Both the position numbers and the translations under genes were made by a program. The notes below the pieces were generated by a model. The model ran no database searches, had not been told where the DNA came from, and saw only the letters and a program-made list of their open reading frames with translations. Below are positions 1-13,188 of a DNA stretch of 64,000 nt, in pieces. Every line of letters starts with the position of its first letter. Within the stretch, counting starts at the first letter, position 1. Origin of the DNA: Scatophagus argus (Eukaryota > Chordata > Actinopteri > Scatophagidae); assembly GCF_020382885.2 (NCBI RefSeq), contig NC_058513.1, forward strand, positions 3,115,408 to 3,179,407, written 5' to 3'.

Positions 1-2751
1 CTTTCCTGCCATTTATTGTCCGTCGTCTCCCCCTCGTCTGCCCCGCGTCTTCTCGGCTCGTGTGGAGCCTGCGAGTCGTTCAGCCTGTGATCATGGCACT
101 GGTCCACGACTCAGCGGACAGGCAGCCAATGACATCATACTTCACTGTGAATATGTGTGTGTCTGGGAGGGCGGGGGGGGGAGACAGAACATGACACCTC
201 CGGTCAATGTGACACTATCTGTCTCACCCACCCAAGTTCGTGTTCTGAGTCAGATCTAATTGTGGTTATGAGTGTGTGTAGTACTACTAATCCAACAATC
301 TGTGGCTTTTATCTGCAAGATCTTTCTGTTTTCTTCTTTGTTATGATCTCAGTGAAGTAGCAGTAATGAAGGGATACACATCCTAGAAATTCATCCATAC
401 ATTCAAACATTAAAAACAAATATTCTGTGCTTGTCATTTGAAGCATTTCGTTCTGTACCAGAGCATGTAATGTATACTGAGGCAATAAACAAACAAGCCA
501 ACCCTCTCATCTCTAATCTCTGTGACATTTAGAATCATTTGTAAAAGAACTACTGTCATTTCAGCAGAGTAAATCCATAGACTGTGGACACTGTGACCGT
601 ACACGAGGTGATTATAACAGGATACTGAGCATTTTGTGTCTCAAAGCTGTCTGTGCTGCAATGAAATAAAGCTCAGCTGAGCTCAAAGAAATGTCTTTGG
701 ATCTCATACAGGAGATGTCATGAGTTCAGATTCAGTTCTTGCTTGTGGCAGCTTGTTTCCTGTGAAAGAAAATGTTTATGGCACCAAAGCAAAATGATTT
801 TTGCTTTAATCTTGAATGTAAAAGTTGGTTCTCAAACTTGGAAACAGCTCTTTGACAAAGAAAAAATTAGATCAAGACCCTCTAACTTTCAGTGCAGTGA
901 ACAAGTGCTGAAATCTGAAATGCTTAGTTACTTAGGAGTTAAAGTTATGTTATATACATATACATGTCACAATTAAAATCAGATTAGAAATTGAGATAGT
1001 TCATTAACAAGTGGTCATATACAGTAGGAGGTTGTATATGATAGTAACAATATATATCCATACTTGAGTGACATTGTGACAGACCGTTGTCAGTGACAAC
1101 TGAACAAGCTCAATCAATTATGAAAGATCTGAAAATGTGATTGAAAGCTCTAGAAGAATTCAGAAACTGGACCTTGAGTCTGTTTTGCTTCAGTTCTATT
1201 TGTCTTTTCCATTTAGCCCCTTGACCTCAGTGTAGACTGGCCACTTCAATGGGAACCCAGGCTGCCTCCGGGGCATGAAAATTGCCATAACCAATGAAGT
1301 AAAGGCAATAGTTTTCCACAGTTCACAATCCTGTTAGTTGAGTCAACAGCATCGGCTTCACTTTATCCTATTACCCTCAATCATGACAGTTCTACAGTTT
1401 TCCAAACCCATGGAGTCTGGAAAGGTGTGTTGGGGTTAACACACACACACACACAGACCACAGAGTTAGAAAAAAAAAGACAGCAAGAAACACACACATA
1501 TACACACATAGCCCCTTACAAAACCCTGGAACAACATTGGATCATGACCCACTGAGCGTCCCTGGGGTGTTAAAAGCATGCAGAACCATGGAGTTGTTGG
1601 TGCCCCTTTGTTGTTTCAGCTTTCAGAATCGGGCAAAGAAGAAAGAAAGGTTTGTCTGACCAAATTACCTATCACGGGAAAAATAATAAGAAAGGCAACG
1701 TACCGAATCAACGGCTTGGTGTGACGATAGTGTAATTTCTTACTGACAAGTCGCATAAGTCAGGCCTCTCAACATCCCACAGAGTGGAGATAGCACATGT
1801 AGCCAAGTGTTTGGTTTGAACGTGGAATGGCAGAAAATGTCACCCCTGATGAATGCTCCGTGGTGCTGATAAGACGAGCTCCCCTCTGAGCGAGTGTGCA
1901 AACACATAGGACACACGTGCACACATGGGCAGATAAACACACATGCACACACACAGACGTAGTCCTATAAATAAGTCTTCGGTCCTGTGGGGTCAAGTGG
2001 AGTCCAGCCCAGCAGATACCAGCTCTGTACCCAGGGATCAGTCTGTGGCCCGTGGCAACCCCTGCGTCTGCTCTCTGTCTGTCAACCGCCTCAAACGCTG
2101 TATCCAGATCAGTTTTCATAGTGGTGGAACCTCAGTAAAATTGTTTTTTATGCAAGAACACAAATCCGATCCAGTATCAGTGTCTGGAGAGGCATGTTTT
2201 ACTCTGTCAAATAGACGTCACTTGGGGAAGGAGGGGTTGTGAGGTTGTGGGTTGCGGGGAGGACAGGCTGGATGGGGTGGGGTCATACCAACAAAAACAT
2301 GGTTTCGGTCAGTCCTCATTGAGAGAAAGAATGTGCTGGCTGACAGGCCCTTTCAGCCAGGCCATTTGGAAGTGCTGGACCAGCTCAGGAAATCCAGATA
2401 GCTAAATATTTGCATCATTCAGTCTGTTCTTTACATTTTCTATTAGTTGTGTAGTGATGCAATGGCGGGCCTACATCACTGGGGCTGTGACTCACTGTTA
2501 ATGTCAAGTGATGGAAATGTGGATCCAGTGTTCCATTCTTAAATAGTTGAACCCTAAGTCAGTTTTGTTCAGTTCTCACTTCCTTTGTTTACAGTCACAT
2601 GGACAAGTCACTACATATATGTTATTTTCATGGTGAGATATTTTGTTTATAGATGCCGTCAATCGCACTGTAGATGTTCTATGACAGTCTTGATGCAAGC
2701 TGAAATAGTGTTTTGCCTTTATGTCCACATGTTGTCATTACACAGGAACTA

Positions 2752-3160
2752 TACACTGATAAGCCATAACGTTATGAAAACTGACAGATGAAGTGAATAA
2801 CATTGGCACAATGGCACCTGGCAGTGGTGTGTTACATTAGACAGTGAATATTTTGTCATTGAAGTTGATGTGTTGCAAGCAGAAAAAAATGGGCAAGCAC
2901 AAGGATTTGAGTGAATGGTCTTCAGTGATCAGGACCTGCCACAAGTGGGCCAAGGAAGGAAAACTGGTCAACATGTGACAGGGTTCGGCTGCCCAGTGTT
3001 GTAGAGTCCAACAGAAGACCTACTGAAGCTCAAATTGCTGAAAAAGTTAATGCTGGTTTTGACAGAAAGGTGTCAGTACACACAGTGCATTGCAGTTTGG
3101 ACCACAGGGCAATGGAAGAACATGGCCTAGTCTGATGAATCGCGTGTTTATTTCGTGACA
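2752..3160 (+). mobile_element. Tc1/mariner transposon relic, internally deleted
   Basis: The start (TACACTGATAAGCCATAACG) resembles the terminal repeat of a common fish Tc1-like family. Inside, 3005-3098 translates to a fragment like SNRRPTEAQIAEKVNAGFDR then KVSVHTVHCSL, typical of a Tc1 transposase helix-turn-helix. Large parts are missing, frames are broken and no right terminal repeat was found. It is not functional. Confidence 0.85.
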
Positions 3161-6100
3161 AATCACAACAACAGTTGTCTCATGACACACGAGACCAAAC
3201 TCTTTAATTTGATATTTACAGAGACCCAAATGCATGGGAGATCTAAACAGGTAGGGTAACCTTTGGCAGTGAGTTGGCCATAGGTTACATGAGAGCTCTG
3301 TTTTTGTAGTGTACATCTCTGTATCAGCAATTAACACATCCTGTTGGCACTGCAGTGGTGGAAAGTTACTCCACTGTATTAGTTTGACAGCTGTAATTAC
3401 TAGTTACTTTTATGTGCAAAACAGACCGTATGAGTGCCTGAATCACTGGGTTCTGCAAAAATAAAGACATACTGATTCACTGTTGCACTGGTTCAAATGA
3501 GGCAGCCCTGTTATACTACACATTGACATGGATGATAATCTCTCTACCAGTCACACAGCAAAACCAGACTTGGCATTTTTTTTTTTTAGAAAAAGTTAAA
3601 TCGGCACTACTTGCCCTGGAATTATTTCAACTAATATTGAGTTGTTTTTTGTCAATTTCACTAATTTTTACTTAAATGGTTTCTCTTTGTAAGTCTGTCA
3701 AGCATCATGAAAGACTTTTTGCTTGGAATGGATGGTTGTTCCCCTTGATGTGCCTTTCATCTGCCTTTTAGTCACGGACACACACATTAACAACAACAAA
3801 GTAGACTTTGGGTTATTAAATTTCTGATAGTGAAGTTTCGAGAATACCTCATAAAGCCGGTCCATAGCCCTTGGTAATAGGCAGGAGTTAGAGTTAAGCT
3901 GTGGTGATGCAGGCCCGACTCTGCACTGAAGCCTCACAGACACACAGCCACCCTCCCCCGGCCTCCAGCCCTTGCTGCTGTGGCCACCTGCCAGGGTCTG
4001 CAGACTACAGCGAAGGCAAAGTCAATTGCTGAAATCTAAACAACCACAAAAACACAAAACATCATCTCCCTCTGTGTTTTTGGTTTTTAAAAGATGTGGA
4101 GACAGTCTATCTCCCTTGTGCTCTTATGTTTTGGGATTCCATTCAGATTGGTTGCAGCGTCGCTGTCTCTCAAATACAATGACATTTCCACCCCGGCGGC
4201 AGACGTGCGCCGCTCAGACCCACGGGTTTGTAGTGGCTCGGGGAGAGAGAGGAGACTGAAGGTGACCAAGCTTTAGACAAGATAAAGATGGAGGTTGAAT
4301 ACAAAGGGAGGGGGGGTGTAAGTGGAGACAGGAGGGGAGACTGCTGGCCCGGGCTCGTCTTTCTGTCACTTCTGGTTTGGACTGGGCTCGCTCCCCAAGG
4401 AACTTCTTTATTATAACCACAGCTCAGAGGCAGAGGGGAAGCGCTGAACCTGACTCCACGTCTGGCTTCATTCTTGTCTCATTCTCGTTTTCCCACCCTC
4501 CTTCACCTCCTCTTCTTCTCTCACAGTATATTTCTGGCTCCTCCAACCTCGTTCCTACACCGTGTCCTCTTTCCCTCTCTCTGCCCTCTTATATTCTTTA
4601 CATTTCACTGACTTTGTTTGCGTTCCATGATCTCTGATTTTCTCTCTCGTCTTTTTTTGTTTTTAGCCAGCCGGCTTGTGTCGTGAGAAACTCCTCAGTG
4701 TTCTGATAAGACTGATTGGGAACTGATAAAGGACTGAATCGCTCTCAAGTCTGTCTGTTGACAAATCCAAACTTCCATCATCTAACCTCGTGTCACCCCA
4801 TTGACTTCCTAATTTTTTTTTACAGTGGAGCTAAATGATAGATGATAGCTTACAAAAGCACAGCTTCAAGTTCACTTTAACACTGATGCAAAATACATCA
4901 AGGAAACAGACTGCATGATGAAGTGCATTTTTCAGACATAGTCAAATGACAGTTGGCTGTTTACTAAGGCTTTGCCCTACTTAGTTACAGTTCTCAAGCT
5001 TTCCTTTCTGCCAGTTTACAACAATAATGGTGAAATATTTATTGTTGACATTAATGAGCAATTAATATTTGAAACTGAGTGCTGCGTCATTTCAGACAGA
5101 GGTAGATAAAAGCAGGTTTCTGAAACTGTTTTTATTCATTGTAGCTGGCAAGCTAATTAAGCTAACACTGGCTCATGAGTTAGCTGACATTGTTTTAAAA
5201 CCTTGTAAAAAGGGTTCTTACATATGCTACAAAGGTGATATCATCCTAAAAGACTGAGAGGCGTGTCTCGGACAACAACTTGGACATGAAAACAAAGAAA
5301 CAATGTTGTTCTTTTATTACAATCTAGTTAGCTAACGATGTGCTCCTTTGGTCACTGTTGTGAATTTGGCCCCTCTGGTACAAGACTGTAATGCCTCTTT
5401 GTCCAGCATTGTGATTGGTTAATTAAATGTCAGTGTTTACCTGAGAGCCAGCCAGCACAGGGATGGTGAGCAGAGGAGAGGCTGCTATCTGAGACAGGGG
5501 AGCGAGACAGCACTCAGACTGACAGGACACAGCTGCTGCCAGGGCCACAGAGGCCACTATGGCTGCCCCTTTTACAAACATGCACACACACACACACGCA
5601 GACACACACACCAACAGTGCCCTCCAGGACCCCCCACCCATATCCTGTGCACTCCTGACCTGACAAACACATCTCTTGCCATCAAACAAACTCTTTACCA
5701 GCCCTCTATCAACCCTCTATCACCCATCCTCCTCCAATGAAATGCCCTTACCTCATCTCACCCTGACCACACACATTAACCTTGCTAGTAGCTCTCCACT
5801 CCAATCTTTTCTTCTAACACTTTACTTTACACCATCTCCTCAAATCCTCCCCCCTGTGGATGGCCCTATTAAAATGTTTAAGTCTGGTGATCAAAACCTG
5901 ATATACCTACTTCCACTATACCATATATCTCTATTTTTGTCTAGAAACTATTAAAAACCCATATCTTGAGTAACCAGGTCATGATTTTATAGTTATAGAT
6001 ATAGAGTTTATAAAATGCATTTTGACACTTTGAGCACAAGTGGCGTGTCATCTAGTTCAATTATATTAGAGAGAAGGCAGACATCTCTACAAATGATGTC

Positions 6101-6513
6101 ACCAGGAAATGGCAAATAGGGGTGAACTGCCCCTTTAACAGTGTAAACAGTCAACCAAATAATCAAAAACCAACTGCCACTAGGGCTTTGGGCCATCTGG
6201 TGCCCTGTGGTAGTTGCCCATTTGAAATCTGTCCCTCAATGATGGGAGCAGGTAGGAAGACAGATGAGACGAAGGAAAAAAAAACCTTCAAGTCTCTTCT
6301 GATTTCCTGCAGTAAAACAGCTGAGTAGCAGCTCTACATGGTGTCCAGCACATGTTCCATTCATACTACATCTGACATGTGCATTCCGGTACACTTCCTC
6401 CTGTGACACTCTCTCAGTCAAATGGTTGAGGGACTGCTGGATTCCTCAGATGGCATATGAGCTGAGATATTTAAAGCATTTTAAATACGTGTCTGTTCCT
6501 ATCAGCAGCTGGG

Positions 6514-6516
6514 GTG

Positions 6517-6545
<29 letters not shown>
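6514..6545 (+). repeat. (GT)n microsatellite
   Basis: About 15 GT units, uninterrupted. Upstream of myocd. Confidence 0.95.
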
Positions 6546-6547
<2 letters not shown>

Positions 6548-8919
6548 CTTAATCACACTGATTCGTCATTTATCGGAACTGATGTGACGACGATCTTGTT
6601 AAAAATAAGATTCCAGAGACGTCGCATGAGATAAGTGTTTGTAATTCCCTCACTGAATTTGGAAATCATTTTTATAATATTTTGGGCATTTCAACTAGTC
6701 ACATCTGCTTTATCTAAAACACAAGAAATCACACAAAACACTAACAGTCATTTTTCATCTAGATGTCCGCGCTGTCGGCCAATAAACACGTTATGCTCAG
6801 TTGTTGCAGCATGGAATGTGTGTTTTTAACATGTGAAGGCATATGACTGATACTGAGACGGACCATGACACCCTGCTGCACGCTTGTTGTATATAATGTA
6901 CAAAACGCATACTCGAATCCGTCTCATTGGTATATGAGTGTGACCCCCTTCTCTGTCTTTCTCTTTTTATCGCGCACACTCACACACACGTGCAGCTCCA
7001 GACAGTTCAGATGAGACTTGTCACGTCCGTTGACATAGGGCCCAATTAAAAGGGAGGATTAAGCCAGGGCTGGGTGACCTCTTCAGGAATCTCTCGGAGA
7101 CACTGTGTGTACACTGTCAAACCCTTTGACAGACCTTCCCTTTAAGCACTTTCACCTGCTAATTAAGACGCAGGACTGCAGTGTGTGTGTGTGTGCATGC
7201 ATGTACATCTGTGTAATTTGTTCGTGTGTGTTCATTCACCACACATACAAGACAAATGTAGCCGTGAATGTCCCGCAAAAGATTTGCAGCCTGAGAAGCT
7301 TCTATGTAAATATTTGACTTGAGAATTGTATGGGTTTTTGGAGTTCACCCCAGCACACTTCAGCCCATGGGTTACGGCAAAGAGATAGGCCGTGTCATTT
7401 ATTACGTTAAATCAATATATATTTTGGGGTGTGCATCTCACTGCAGTGTGTGGAGGCTCCTCAGCAACAAAAGCCAAGCAGTGTTTATGGTGTGAAGAGA
7501 TTAAAATGGATAGCAGCGAGGCAGAAGCAGTGAGCTGTTGCTGGACAAAGCTCTCAATGACTGATTAGTGCTGTGTCACTGCAGGTTTTTACACAATGTA
7601 GAGAAAAGACCTGCAGTAATCACACACTTCTTTTTGGTATTCTTTTTATTTACAGTAGCTAAACTGTGAAGTGGCAAGGTAGGAAATTGGTGGATATTTT
7701 AAGGGAATAATAACTTTGGAACAAAGTCTAGCCGGAGATGGGGATGAATGGGATAAAAGAGAGAGAAAATAAAGAAAAAACTGTGAATAGAAAAAGTTAT
7801 AAAAGGAAAGCATTGAGATCAAGTGGAGGGAAGAATGACATGAGGGCAGAGAAGGAGCACTGGAAAAATTCCACTCTGTGATTTAGCAAAATATAAAACA
7901 GAGAGAAATGCTAGCCTTAAACAAAAGAAATCTGCCAGTGGGGAAAACAAAAAATGATTTGATTGGATTTGTTGAAACTAGCACTAGGCCACTATGAAAC
8001 ACTATCTGACATCAAAACTAATGAAACCTCAGACATTCATGAGAAAGGCTGTCAAAATTAAAGATGAACTGAAATCAGTTATTTAACACAAATTCTCGTG
8101 CCTTTTCATGCCTGATACTGAGGGGAGTTGTAAGACACTCAAACTCACACCAACACTATCTTCTTTTAAGAATTTTTTAGTAAAATGCAGCAATATTGAC
8201 TGTAAATCCAACTTGAGCTTTAATCTAAATGCATTCTTTTCTTATTTAGTACCATGTAGATTTTAGAATTCTAGACTATATCAAAAGATTGCCACGTATT
8301 AAGACAAATTTCAAAATAAGCAAATAAATATTAAATCTAGCTTTCTTTCCAAGGAATAAGACAACATGTTGAGAAATATGCAATTTTTTTCCAGCAGAAA
8401 GTCAGATAAGTTTCCTTCAGAAACATTTAGTGTAACCCTGAAAATGACATGATATGCATGCTTTATTTTTCTAATCTTTCCTTTTTAATACTTTCACTTT
8501 CAAACTGCATCCCTAACAAGTGCTTGTCATGTTAGGAATGACATGGCAACCAGAGGTAGCTTGTGAGTGCTGCAGGAATCCTGCTCTGTCAACAGCGATA
8601 GTGCTGTTCGCTCAAGTTAGCTATTTCTGTGAACGACTCAGCAGTTTAATATTGAAGTGAGGTGGTAAGCCGGAACTCAAAGAAGTGCTGTTTGGCTGCA
8701 GAGGAGGTGTGAAGATCTTCAACTCCATTTGGCCATTCTGTGCTCACAGAATGAATGTTAAAGGTTAATGTTAAATTAAGAGATTAATTACAAGTTTGTG
8801 GATTTTTCTGTGTGGTGGGCATATGCTGCCTCCCTAAACTGTCCCTCAGTCATAAAAGCTCCTTGAGTAGAAGATTAATATCACTCTCTTGACATGTACC
8901 TTGTACTGAGCAAGTGCCA

Positions 8920-8985
8920 AGAAGACATTAGCCTAGCTTAGCATAAAGACTGGAAGCAGCTGACTAGCCTAGCTAGTTATGACAA
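8920..8985 (+). repeat. fragment of a common teleost repeat
   Basis: TAGCCTAGCTTAGCATAAAG then ACTGGAAGCAGC matches in reverse orientation the stretch near 62858-62905 in this window. Family unnamed. Confidence 0.5.
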
Positions 8986-10094
8986 CCTGCACTGGTAATT
9001 AACGTATTGTTTTTGTTCGGTGTGCACAAAAAAAGAAATGTATATATTGTATATGTATATGTATGTATGTATTGTATATTGTATATGTAGATATTTTGGG
9101 TTTTAGCGTGACAACAGTGCAGATTTCTAGCTCACAAATATCTATAAGTCAATACCAGTTATCTTGAAATAAGGTTTATAGAAAATATGCAATATTCCTT
9201 TTTCTTAATCTTATGACTCTCTTGAATTGGCCTTTGCACAGTCTGTGTAAGGACAGGAACCTGACTGGTCCAGGGACACGTACTGTATTTCACCATTCAT
9301 CCTCTCCACATTCTCAGCTGTACCCACTGAACCCTTTAATCAGGGTTTAGTGAGACAGTAGCCTTGTGGAACAACAGTCATCACGGACTTTGACACCTGC
9401 TGTCCAACATAAACAAGGACACCACATACCCTTTTGGTGTGTTTCTGGTGTGCCAGCTGTCAAGCATTGCATCACATTCTATGTTATGCTCAAATCAAGC
9501 CTGGGAATAAACAAATGCAGAGAAAGCCTTGATGTGTCCAGCTGATGTTCTGTGTTGATGGATGTTTATGAGGTACTGCGATGTATAGGACCTGCAGTTG
9601 GCCAACGCCGCCCTCTGAGGAGAGCGGGCACAGAACCAGTTCTGACAAATGTTCTTCTTGTATTGGGCTGCAGGAAGGGATGCTTTGTTGAATACAGACA
9701 GGAGAATCTACTACCACACTGCAGATAAGATAAACCTCCTGCTTCTCAGCTGATGGGTAACTGAATGACTACACTCAGCTGATCACCTTATGAAGTCTAC
9801 ATCAATAAGTCAAAGTGTAAAAAGACCACATCCTACTTACAGGTGTTTACACAGGATGATGTTTGCATCCACAGGACAGCTTTCACCAAGGATGTAGTCA
9901 TTCTTATAAATGAGCATCCACCAATAGAAGCAAAACTCAAAGCATTAATTTATTCAATTTTTCTCCCATAAAGAGCCCTCTGTATACTTTATTGTTTTAT
10001 GCATCACTTTGATTACTTTAAAGGCTTGTTGCATTCGATGAAAGCTTGGATTTCATTGTTTAAAAAAACAATAATTCTCTCTCAGTGTCAATAT

Positions 10095-10104
10095 CCTTTT
10101 TTGG
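10095..10104. promoter_or_regulatory. perfect CArG box (SRF site candidate), distal
   Basis: CCTTTTTTGG fits CC(A/T)6GG exactly, about 2.2 kb upstream of the myocd start codon. CArG boxes bind SRF, the partner of myocardin. Chance matches are expected every 10-16 kb, so this is a candidate only. Confidence 0.35.
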
Positions 10105-10545
10105 CTTGACATACTGTTAATAGACTTCTTTTGCCAAATGATATAGAGAAGAAAAACAGTAGATAAAGGAGAAAAAAAATGCAAATATTTGTTGTATTGC
10201 AAAATGAGCGAACATTAATGAAAATAATAACATGTCTTATGCTCTTTATCTTTAAGGTTGTGCATTGGAAAATATTAAATATTGATGCAACGAATCAGTG
10301 ACATGAGGTGATTTTTTTTGTTTGTTTTTTCTTTAACAAAGTTGAACTAATATTTTAGAGGACAGATGCATGTTACATTGGCAGTAGCATTGGCATTCAT
10401 TTGGAGTCATGTCCACTTGATGAATGTTAGTTCAGTTATTTGCTGTTTTGGTTTCCCGCAACCCCTGAGAAAAATATCAGGCTTTTTAGCAGCAGGAACT
10501 TTGTTGTATGGTGCTAAGTAGGAAATGTACAGTGGTTTATCAGAC

Positions 10546-10555
10546 CCTTTTTTGG
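10546..10555. promoter_or_regulatory. perfect CArG box (SRF site candidate), proximal
   Basis: The same decamer CCTTTTTTGG recurs 451 bp further on, about 1.7 kb before the myocd ATG. It lies at the edge of an old dispersed repeat. Confidence 0.35.
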
Positions 10556-10614
10556 GGGTGGGGGAGACAAGACTGGAAACCAGAAAGATGAAAGTTCAAG
10601 ACTGAATACAAACT

Positions 10615-10795
10615 GAAAATCATCTTGGTTGCCCCCCAGGTGGTTGGCTCCAGTACAGATAATTAACACCTCCCTCCATGTTAACAGATGGGACATGAGC
10701 CAATATAAAAACTCAAAGTGCACATCAAATGAATTTTTTCCAAAGACAGTTTCTGTCAATTTAGGTGGTTCATATCTATCTGATGTATGTTCAAG
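10615..10795 (-). repeat. dispersed fish repeat, copy 1
   Basis: The reverse complement of this stretch aligns by eye with 26897-27075, sharing blocks such as TTTGAGTTTTTA and CATGTCCCATCT. Family name unknown; it looks like an interspersed element common in perciform fish. Confidence 0.65.
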
Positions 10796-11019
10796 TATTC
10801 ATTTATATCATAAGATTGATTTCAATTAGTTATTGGATATTATAAAAAAAATAGGGGGGTTAAATGTCATGATTTACAGCCAGTTGGGTCAAGTGGGTAT
10901 ATGGGTGGGAACTTGATATTGGGGCTCTAGTGACCAAGCAATGCTTCACAGACTCAGGCCCCAAAATGACGTCACTTGTGCCAGATGACAGCGTTCATAT
11001 CCAGGATGTTTTGGGTTCA

Positions 11020-11090
11020 CTTATGTACAGTGGAAGTAGGTGGGGACATGTTGTACATCTATATATACAGTATGTCAATGGCCTGAACCA
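11020..11090 (+). repeat. tail fragment of a dispersed fish repeat
   Basis: ATGTTGTACATCTATATATA followed by CAGTATGTCAATGG resembles the tail of the element at 26897-27115 (ATGTTGATCTTTGTATTACA then GTCAAT). Short and degenerate. Confidence 0.4.
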
Positions 11091-11839
11091 AAACATTCAG
11101 CCATTGAATGAGCTGAAAGATGATACAATGCTCCAAAGAGCGAAGGGTCACTACAGAATTAACAGTTCTCTGTAGGTTTATTTGTTTCACATAACACATA
11201 GTAATTAGATATACTTTACTGTTTGAATGAAACTATTGATTAGTGCAGCTTTAAATGAGGAAATGTGTCCAAAATAAATGAGTGAGAAAACTTTTATGAT
11301 TTAGATCAGTAAACAAGCCTAAGAATCTGACCAACTGGCGGTTGCCATCTTTCAACATGTTTGCTAATGATTGTCTTATACCCAGCCTATCTCCTAATGT
11401 TGTGTGACTAGAGGCTCGGTATCTCTTCTCTTGGTGGAGTTGGCAGAATTTGTCTTTGGCAGAGCCAAATACAAACAAAGAAACAAAAGAATGCTCAGTA
11501 CAAAGTGTCATCAGCATATGTTAACTGATGTTAACTGTACAAATTACAGGCTGAAAGTTTTTTTCCTCAACTGCCGTCACAAGACACAAAACTTGCTGCC
11601 ATTCCTGCTTTTCCCACTTTCTTCCTCCTGGCTGTACTGCAGCTCCACTATCAGTGACTGTGTCTCTATCTTGATTTTTCTCTCCCTGTCCAGCTCTGCC
11701 TCTCTCCTCTCTAATGATAGTCAGCAGGACTGATAGGCAGATATATTTACACTAGTGGCAAGGGAGGAAGAAGTCATCAGCCAAGCCCTGTTCAGCCTCT
11801 GGGCTCTGGCAGGCGGGGCTTAGAGGAAACCCTTGCTGG

Positions 11840-12272
11840 TTAGCCCCTCCCCGAGCAGGGCATATCTCTGTGTGCTGTCCCTGGCCCGGAGTTCTCAGCT
11901 AGATGGGACCAAAGCTTCACTGGCCCCAGACTAACACACTCCCACATCAGCCTCTGGGGGAGAGAGAGCAGAAAAAAAGGAGGCAGGAAGCGAAAGCAGC
12001 ACAGCGAGTATAGAGCTTCTGCTGGTGCGCACACTGGCTGAGAGACGCAGAAGAAAGCCAGTGTGTGTGGTTAGTTTGTTTTGGTTTTTTTTGTTTTTTT
12101 TTCCTGACGCTAGTTTTCTGCTAGAGCTGTTGATGAGGCAGGCTGGGTCAGCTCCATCTCATATCAGTCTGGCGTCCAGAGGTGACCAGGGGGGTCGAAG
12201 TGTCTACGGCGTCTCGAGTGTGTATGACTTTACTTTACAACTCTTGAACACTGGAACTGTACTGTAAGCATT
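11840..12272 (+). promoter_or_regulatory. myocd: putative myocd 5' UTR and promoter region
   Basis: This stretch before the start codon is richer in G and C than its surroundings at 11.84-12.06 kb and has a T-rich run at 12.08-12.11 kb. No TATA box can be assigned with confidence and the transcription start is not visible. There is an in-frame stop (TAA at 12264-12266) before the ATG. Confidence 0.4.
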
Positions 12273-12327
12273 ATGACTCTTCTGGGCTCTGAACACTCCA
12301 TACTGATACGAAGCAAGTTTAGATCAG
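12273..12327 (+). CDS. myocd: myocd coding exon 1 (start codon)
   Basis: The exon encodes MTLLGSEHSILIRSKFRS and ends in phase 1 before a GTAAGC donor. In the mammalian family this N-terminus is specific to the long cardiac isoform and carries MEF2-binding activity. The 5' UTR lies directly upstream, but its start is not visible. Confidence 0.93.
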
Positions 12328-13153
12328 GTAAGCAAAATGATGATTGACAGTGTGACTTCCTTTTACTCGTCTGTGTCTGCTCTGTCAAGTTGATTAGTGA
12401 ACAGTGTCTGTGTACAGCTGTGTTTATTCTCATGAGTCGTGCAAACAGTTTGTCTGTCAACACTTGGCATTTATAGGCGATCCTGTGTACATTATGTCAC
12501 TCATCTGTCTTGACGGATGAGTTGTGTTGACACTCACAATGCGCTTTTCAGTTAATACCAGCAAAGTGACAGGTGTGTGTAATAAACTGTGGCCACGTGA
12601 TAGTAAGAGGAATACCAGAGGGAGGCCGGCATAAGTCAGAAATCCTCCTGAATGCCGAGCCCAGACGATGTGTCCTGTCACGGTGTGATGGATTTATGGC
12701 TGGGCGCATTCTTTGATGTTCATCCGCCTCCTCGTAAAAGCAAGACATGTGAGGGTGATGTCTCGGGCAGGTTAGTGCACTTGCTCCGTGCCAACCTGTT
12801 GCTGCTGCTGAGGCAAGCCAGTGAGACGTTCTCACTGTGTGAACGCTGATAGAGGAGAGATAAGACACAGGAGAGGGGTCACAGGTTATCTTAATGTGGC
12901 TGAAATGGAAGCTGATGCTGTGCATGTGTGTGTATGTGTGTGTATACCTGGGCATATCAAAGAGGGAGGAAGGTTACAAAGCACAGCGCTGATTTAAACT
13001 CCTCTTGATACACAGCAGCTGTTAGGGCTTTGTATTCATCTGTGTCCCTCACATATACACACTCTTTAATTCCATCACTCTCCCTTTCTCCTACACACAC
13101 AAATGTTCTTAGCCGCTGTCTTTATTGTGAAGATACTTTCTGTGGGGTTGAGC

Positions 13154-13188
<35 letters not shown>

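Larger units (their letters stand above)
1..11839. other. intergenic region upstream of myocd
   Basis: No exon with a recognisable protein product was found. Contents: (CA)n near 1440, the Tc1 relic at 2.75-3.16 kb, a (CA)n-containing stretch near 5.58 kb, pyrimidine-rich DNA near 4.45-4.65 kb, repeat fragments near 8.9, 10.6 and 11.0 kb, and two CArG boxes. Regulatory elements of myocd may lie here but cannot be told from sequence alone. Confidence 0.6.

Noticed and set aside
3160..3600. Right terminal repeat of the Tc1 relic
   Set aside because: No sequence matching the inverted left end was found, so the element is treated as truncated.
12548..12955. Minus-strand open frame of 135 codons
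   Set aside because: Low-complexity His/Tyr start from a CA-type repeat and no recognisable domain; it lies in myocd intron 1.
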